Assembly (NCBI RefSeq): GCF_025964975.1
Contig: NZ_JAOPXV010000072.1
Location: 1 to 36,708 of the forward strand
Origin: Nocardioides sp.
Lineage (GTDB): Bacteria; Actinomycetota; Actinomycetes; Propionibacteriales; Nocardioidaceae
Direction of reading: 5' to 3'
Length of the DNA stretch: 36,708 nt
This document shows, in pieces, positions 32,403-36,708 of this stretch (positions are counted from its first letter, which is position 1; each line of letters begins with the position of its first letter). A program made the position numbers and the translations under genes. The notes below the pieces were generated by a model. That model saw nothing but the letters and a program-made list of their open reading frames with translations, did not search any database and was not told where the DNA came from.

Positions 32403-33805
32403 TCGAGATGACGCTCGCCGAGATCGCCCAGGTCGTCGGCGGGACTGCTCACGGTGACGCAACGGTCACCGGTGCTGCCTTCGTCGACACGCGCACGCCC
32501 GAGGTAGACGGGCTGTTCGTGGCCCTGGTGGGCGAGCGGGTGGACGGACACGACTTCGTCGACCGGGCCGCTGACGCCGGCGCGGTGGCCGTGCTGGGAA
32601 GTCGGGTCACCGGGGTGCCGACCGTCGTGGTGGAGGACGTCGTGCAGGCGCTCGGGACCCTGGCGCGACATGTCCTGCAGGAGCTGGACGGCGTGACGAC
32701 GTACGCCTTGACCGGCTCGCAGGGCAAGACCGGGACCAAGGACTACCTCGCGGCGATCCTCGAGGGCGACGGCCCCACGGTGGCCACGCGCGGCAACTTC
32801 AACAACGAGATCGGCGTGCCGCTGACCGTGCTGCGCGCGACCCCTCAGACCAAGCACCTCGTGGTGGAGATGGGTGCTCGTCACGTGGGCAACATCGCCT
32901 ACCTCTGCGGGATCGCGCCGCCGGACATCGCGGCGGTCCTCAATGTCGGCACAGCGCACATCGGTGAGTTCGGCAGCCGGGAGGCGATCGCCCAGGGGAA
33001 GGGCGAGATCGTCGACTCGCTGACCGCTGAGGGCACCGCGGTGCTCAACGCCGCCGACCCGCTCGTGGCTCCGATGGCTGCACGTGCAGCCGGCCGCGTG
33101 ATCACCTTCGGCGACGGCGGCACCGTGCGCGCGACCGAGGTCTCCACCGACGACCTGGGCCGTCCCTCCTTCGACCTCCAGTGGCGGGGGAGCGGGGCGA
33201 CGGTCCACCTCCCCGAGCTTGGCTTGCACCAGGTCGAGAACGCCCTCGCCGCGGCTGGGATGGCACTGGCGGCGGGCCTGGACCTGGACGCGGTCGCTGA
33301 CGGACTGACGGACGCCCAGCCGCCGTCGCGCTGGCGCATGGAGCTGCACGAGCGCGCCGACGGGACCGTCATCGTCAACGACGCCTACAACGCCAACCCC
33401 GAGTCGATGGGCGCGGCGCTGGACGTCCTGCAGGGCATCGCCGCCAGGACCGGTCGACGGACCATTGCCGTGCTCGGCGAGATGCTGGAGCTCGGAGAGG
33501 GCACGGTCGCTGCGCACCGGCAGGTCGGGCTCAAGGCCGCCGGTGCCCAGGTCGACGTGCTCGTCACCGTCGGGACGATGGCCGCCCACATGGCCGCCGC
33601 CGCTTCCGAGCACGGCGCATGGCACGGTGAGGCGATTGTCACGGTGGGGCGTGACGAGGCACTGGTGTGGCTACGAGAGAATGTCTCGGCTGCAGATGTC
33701 GTCCTGGTGAAGGCATCGCGAGGGGCGGCACTGGAAGTACTCGCGCTGGCCCTCACCGACACCAGCTCGTCCGAGACACCCGGAGAAGGGAGCAGCACCC
33801 CGTGA
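32399..33805 (+). CDS. murF: UDP-MurNAc-tripeptide--D-Ala-D-Ala ligase
   Basis: A 468-residue Mur ligase that adds D-Ala-D-Ala to finish the UDP-MurNAc pentapeptide. [12 protein letters not shown] opens the N-terminal domain, and [10 protein letters not shown] (Lys110) is the P-loop, again with Gln in place of the more common Ser. Also present are [28 protein letters not shown] and [11 protein letters not shown], all typical of MurF. ATGA overlap with murE upstream and GTGA overlap with mraY downstream show a continuous translational chain. Confidence 0.97.
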   Translation: MIEMTLAEIAQVVGGTAHGDATVTGAAFVDTRTPEVDGLFVALVGERVDGHDFVDRAADAGAVAVLGSRVTGVPTVVVEDVVQALGTLARHVLQELDGVTTYALTGSQGKTGTKDYLAAILEGDGPTVATRGNFNNEIGVPLTVLRATPQTKHLVVEMGARHVGNIAYLCGIAPPDIAAVLNVGTAHIGEFGSREAIAQGKGEIVDSLTAEGTAVLNAADPLVAPMAARAAGRVITFGDGGTVRATEVSTDDLGRPSFDLQWRGSGATVHLPELGLHQVENALAAAGMALAAGLDLDAVADGLTDAQPPSRWRMELHERADGTVIVNDAYNANPESMGAALDVLQGIAARTGRRTIAVLGEMLELGEGTVAAHRQVGLKAAGAQVDVLVTVGTMAAHMAAAASEHGAWHGEAIVTVGRDEALVWLRENVSAADVVLVKASRGAALEVLALALTDTSSSETPGEGSSTP

Positions 33806-34914
33806 GAGCGATCCTGTTCGGCGGGGGGTTGTCCTTGCTGATCTCGCTGATCGGCACCCGTTACGCCATCAACGTGCTCGCGCGCCGGGGCTATGGCCAG
33901 GAGATCCGTGATGACGGCCCTACGACCCACCACACGAAGCGCGGCACCCCCACCATGGGCGGGCTCGTCATCATCCTGGCCTCGGTGCTGGGCTACTTCG
34001 CCGCCAAACTGATCACCGGGCAGCTGCCCTCGGCCTCAGCCATGCTGCTGATCTTCCTGTTCGTCGGGTTGGGCACCGTGGGCTTCCTCGACGACTTCAT
34101 CAAGATCAGTCGGCAACGCAGCCTCGGTCTGCGCAGCCGGGCCAAGATCATCGGCCAGACACTCATTGCGGTCGTCTTCGCGATCCTCGCGCTCTCACCC
34201 GCACTCGCCGACGACCGGGGCAAGACGCCGGCCTCGCACAACCTGTCCTTCATCCGCGACTTCGACTCGTGGGCGCTGCCCACCGTGCTGGTCGTGCTGC
34301 TGATCTGGCTGATCGTCACGGGGACCAGCAACGCGGTCAACCTCGCCGACGGACTCGACGGCCTCGCCACCGGCGCGTGCGTGATGGTGTTCGGGGCATA
34401 CACGCTCGTCAACATCTGGCAGAACAGCCAGTCCTGCAGCCTGCAACCGGGGGGCTCCTGCTACGAGGTGCGCGACCCCCTCGACCTCGCGGTCGTAGCA
34501 GCGGCGATCACCGGCGCGTGCTTCGGCTTCCTGTGGTGGAACGCCTCGCCCGCGCAGATCTTCATGGGCGACACCGGCTCGCTGGCCCTGGGCGGGGCGA
34601 TGGCCGGCTTCGCGATCATGACCCGCACCGAGCTGCTGCTGCTCGTCATCGGCGGGCTGTTCGTCGTCATCACGTTGTCGGTGATGATCCAGGTGTCGGT
34701 CTTCAAGCTCAGCCGGGCCAGCGGCATGTTCCGTTCGGTGTTCCGGGTCAAGGCCGGCCACCGGGTCTTCCGCATCGCCCCCCTCCAGCACCACTTCGAG
34801 AACCTCGGCTGGGAGGAGGTCACCATCGTCATCCGCTTCTGGATCATCACCGGGCTGTGCGTGGCGACCGGCCTGGGCATCTTCTACGCCGAATGGGTGG
34901 CCGGCATCGGATGA
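33802..34914 (+). CDS. mraY: Phospho-MurNAc-pentapeptide transferase
   Basis: A 370-residue membrane enzyme that joins UDP-MurNAc-pentapeptide to undecaprenyl phosphate to form lipid I. About ten membrane helices are visible. Motifs are [39 protein letters not shown] (Mg-binding Asp pair), [27 protein letters not shown] and [14 protein letters not shown]. The GTG overlaps the murF TGA (GTGA) with AAGGGAG upstream. A 67-base gap with a Cys/Thr-rich low-complexity pattern follows before murD. Confidence 0.97.
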   Translation: MRAILFGGGLSLLISLIGTRYAINVLARRGYGQEIRDDGPTTHHTKRGTPTMGGLVIILASVLGYFAAKLITGQLPSASAMLLIFLFVGLGTVGFLDDFIKISRQRSLGLRSRAKIIGQTLIAVVFAILALSPALADDRGKTPASHNLSFIRDFDSWALPTVLVVLLIWLIVTGTSNAVNLADGLDGLATGACVMVFGAYTLVNIWQNSQSCSLQPGGSCYEVRDPLDLAVVAAAITGACFGFLWWNASPAQIFMGDTGSLALGGAMAGFAIMTRTELLLLVIGGLFVVITLSVMIQVSVFKLSRASGMFRSVFRVKAGHRVFRIAPLQHHFENLGWEEVTIVIRFWIITGLCVATGLGIFYAEWVAGIG

Positions 34915-34981
34915 TCACCCTACGACGTTCTGCGTCTCCTCCGCTGCGCTCCTCCGACGAACAACGCCGCGGGGACCCCGG

Positions 34982-36472
34982 ATGACGAGCCCCAACCTCG
35001 ACGCCCTGGGCAGGCGCGACTCCTGGGACGGGGTCCGCGCTGTCGTGGCCGGCTTCGGCGTCTCCGGCTTCGCGGCGGCCGACAACCTCCTGTTCCTCGG
35101 CGCAGACGTCACCGCCCTCGACGAGACGAGCTCGGACGAGAAGGCGGAGAAGGCCACCCTCCTCGAGACCCTCGGCGCCACGATCCGGCTGGAGAGCGGC
35201 GCCACCGACACGTTGCCCGACGACGTGGACCTCGTTGTCACCTCACCAGGGTGGAAGCCCTCGGCGCCGTTGCTGGCCCAGGCGGCCGCCCGCGGTGTCC
35301 CCGTCTGGGGCGAGGTCGAGCTGGCCTGGCGGCTCCGCGACCCCGACCATGCCGCGCCCTGGCTCGCAGTCACCGGCACCAACGGCAAGACCACCACGGT
35401 GCAGATGCTCGACTCGATCCTGAAGGCGGCCGGGCTCCGGAGCGCGGCGGTCGGCAACGTGGGCCGACCGATCGTAGAGGCGGTGATGGACCCCACGCCG
35501 TACGACGTCTTCGCGGTCGAGCTCTCGAGCTTCCAGCTCCACTACACCCACTCGATGAGCGCCGAGGCGGCCGCGGTGCTCAACGTCGCGGAGGACCACC
35601 TCGACTGGTACGACGGCCCCGAGCAGTTCCCCGAGCGGATGGCGCGCTACGCGGCGGACAAGGGACGGATCTACGAGCGCGTCCAGCGGTCGTGTGTCTA
35701 CAACGTGGCCGACCCGGAGACCCAGCGGATGGTGGAGCAGGCTGACGTCATCGAGGGCGCGCGGGCGATCGGCTTCACCCTCGGGATGCCCGGCATCGGC
35801 ATGATCGGCCTCGTCGAGGACATCCTCGCCGACCGGGCGTTCATCGAGGAGCGGTCCGGCAGCGCGGCCGAGCTGTGCACGCTGGCCGACCTCCATCACG
35901 GAGACTCGCCGCCGCCGCACCTGGTGGCCAACGCGCTGGCCGCCGCCGCCCTGGCCCGGTCGCACGGCGTCTCGCAGGAGGCCGTTCGAGAGGGACTGCG
36001 GGCCTTCACCCCCGACGGACACCGGATCGCCCAGGTGGCCCGGGCGGACGAGATCACCTGGGTCGACGACAGCAAGGCCACCAACCCGCACGCGGCGATG
36101 AGCTCGTTGCAGGCCTTCGAGTCGGTGGTCTGGGTGGCGGGCGGGCTCGCCAAGGGGGCGCGCTTCGACGACCTCGTGCAGGCCATCAGCGGGCGGCTCC
36201 GCGGCGTCGTCCTGCTCGGGCGTGACCGACAGGTCATCGCCGAGGCCCTTTCGCGACACGCGCCGGATGTGCCCGTCATCGACATCGGTGACAGCGAGAC
36301 TGGACCGGCGATGGCACGTGTTGTCGACGCGGCCGCACGTCTCGCCCGGACGGGAGACACCGTGCTGCTGGCGCCGGGATGCGCGTCCATGGACATGTTC
36401 GCCAACTACGGCGCCCGAGGTGACGAGTTCGCCGCCGCGGTGCACCAGCGGCTGGCCGGACCCAGCACGTGA
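34982..36472 (+). CDS. murD: UDP-MurNAc-L-alanine--D-glutamate ligase
   Basis: A 496-residue Mur ligase that adds D-Glu to UDP-MurNAc-L-Ala. [16 protein letters not shown] is the N-terminal Rossmann-type UDP-binding loop, [14 protein letters not shown] (Lys136) the P-loop, and ELSSFQL and [13 protein letters not shown] the central-domain motifs. [10 protein letters not shown] and [12 protein letters not shown]([10 protein letters not shown]) are in the C-terminal domain. It is slightly longer than E. coli MurD (438 residues), as is usual in actinobacteria. ftsW follows after 27 bases. Confidence 0.97.
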   Translation: MTSPNLDALGRRDSWDGVRAVVAGFGVSGFAAADNLLFLGADVTALDETSSDEKAEKATLLETLGATIRLESGATDTLPDDVDLVVTSPGWKPSAPLLAQAAARGVPVWGEVELAWRLRDPDHAAPWLAVTGTNGKTTTVQMLDSILKAAGLRSAAVGNVGRPIVEAVMDPTPYDVFAVELSSFQLHYTHSMSAEAAAVLNVAEDHLDWYDGPEQFPERMARYAADKGRIYERVQRSCVYNVADPETQRMVEQADVIEGARAIGFTLGMPGIGMIGLVEDILADRAFIEERSGSAAELCTLADLHHGDSPPPHLVANALAAAALARSHGVSQEAVREGLRAFTPDGHRIAQVARADEITWVDDSKATNPHAAMSSLQAFESVVWVAGGLAKGARFDDLVQAISGRLRGVVLLGRDRQVIAEALSRHAPDVPVIDIGDSETGPAMARVVDAAARLARTGDTVLLAPGCASMDMFANYGARGDEFAAAVHQRLAGPST

Positions 36473-36499
36473 CCGACGACTGACCAGGGAGGGACTTCG

Positions 36500-36708
36500 A
36501 TGGCGACCACCACGCCCGAGGCCCCGACCCAGCCCGCGGAGTCCGCCCGCCGTCCGTTCGGCTCGTCGATCCGGGGCGGCTGGACCGCGCTGCGCGATGC
36601 CCTCGACCGGCCGCTGTCCTCCTACTACTTGCTGGTCGGAGCGTCCGCGCTGCTGCTTACGATCGGCCTGATCATGGTGCTGAGCGCCTCGAGCGTCTAC
36701 TCGTTCCA
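36500..36708 (+). CDS. ftsW: FtsW, lipid II glycosyltransferase of the septum (N-terminal part, cut by window edge)
   Basis: The first 69 codons of a SEDS-family glycosyltransferase, open at the window's 3' edge. A hydrophilic Pro/Ala-rich cytoplasmic N-terminus precedes PLSSYYLLVGASALLLTIG and LIMVLSASSVYSF, the first helix and SASSV motif typical of FtsW. GGGAGGGA upstream of the ATG is a strong ribosome binding site. FtsW polymerises lipid II, and the FtsI in this cluster cross-links it. Confidence 0.92.
   Translation, partial: MATTTPEAPTQPAESARRPFGSSIRGGWTALRDALDRPLSSYYLLVGASALLLTIGLIMVLSASSVYSF

Overview
The window is a high-GC actinobacterial chromosome segment, most likely from Nocardioides or a close relative in the Nocardioidaceae. 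That placement is an inference from GC-rich codon use, gene content and gene order; no marker gene is present to prove it. The backbone matches the region M. tuberculosis carries from aroG (Rv2178c) through pknL (Rv2176), Rv2175c and idsA2 to the mraZ-rsmH-pbpB-murE-murF-mraY-murD-ftsW division/cell-wall cluster.

Bases 1-9.8 kb hold the 3' end of a class II DAHP synthase, a threonine aldolase, a zinc-ribbon membrane protein, an EamA-type transporter gene, a PASTA-domain Ser/Thr kinase, an Rv2175c-type DNA-binding protein and a barstar-like protein. The transporter gene is cut in two by an element of about 2.5 kb (roughly 3032-5515). That element carries a decayed large serine recombinase, a small helix-turn-helix protein and a secreted collagen-like protein. 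The two transporter pieces rejoin cleanly at a 10-bp imperfect direct repeat, which appears to be the attL/attR pair.

Bases 9.8-21.6 kb hold housekeeping and DNA-damage genes: polyprenyl diphosphate synthase, metF, a SIMPL protein, an FAD-dependent desaturase-like oxidoreductase coupled to a DUF4126 membrane protein, a YbaK-type editing protein and a small membrane protein. A translesion module follows, DUF6504 / SAV_6107-type HEPN / dnaE2, behind a textbook actinobacterial LexA box. After it come a methyltransferase and dinB, then a DUF3040 protein.

Bases 21.6-26.2 kb (minus strand) are a tightly overlapping MoxR ATPase / DUF58 / transglutaminase operon. It diverges from the dcw (division and cell wall) cluster. 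The mraZ promoter is overlaid with four TGGRG boxes at exact 10-bp spacing, the MraZ operator pattern, and a second cluster of similar boxes faces moxR. Bases 26.6-36.7 kb run mraZ, a structured leader, an overlooked 53-residue membrane ORF, rsmH, an ftsL-like gene, ftsI, murE, murF, mraY, murD and the start of ftsW. Most of these are joined by ATGA/GTGA overlaps or short gaps.

A repeated regulatory theme is a TANNNT -10 hexamer 6-7 bases before an ATG or GTG, implying leaderless mRNAs for at least seven genes. I saw no tRNA, rRNA, CRISPR array or replication origin.
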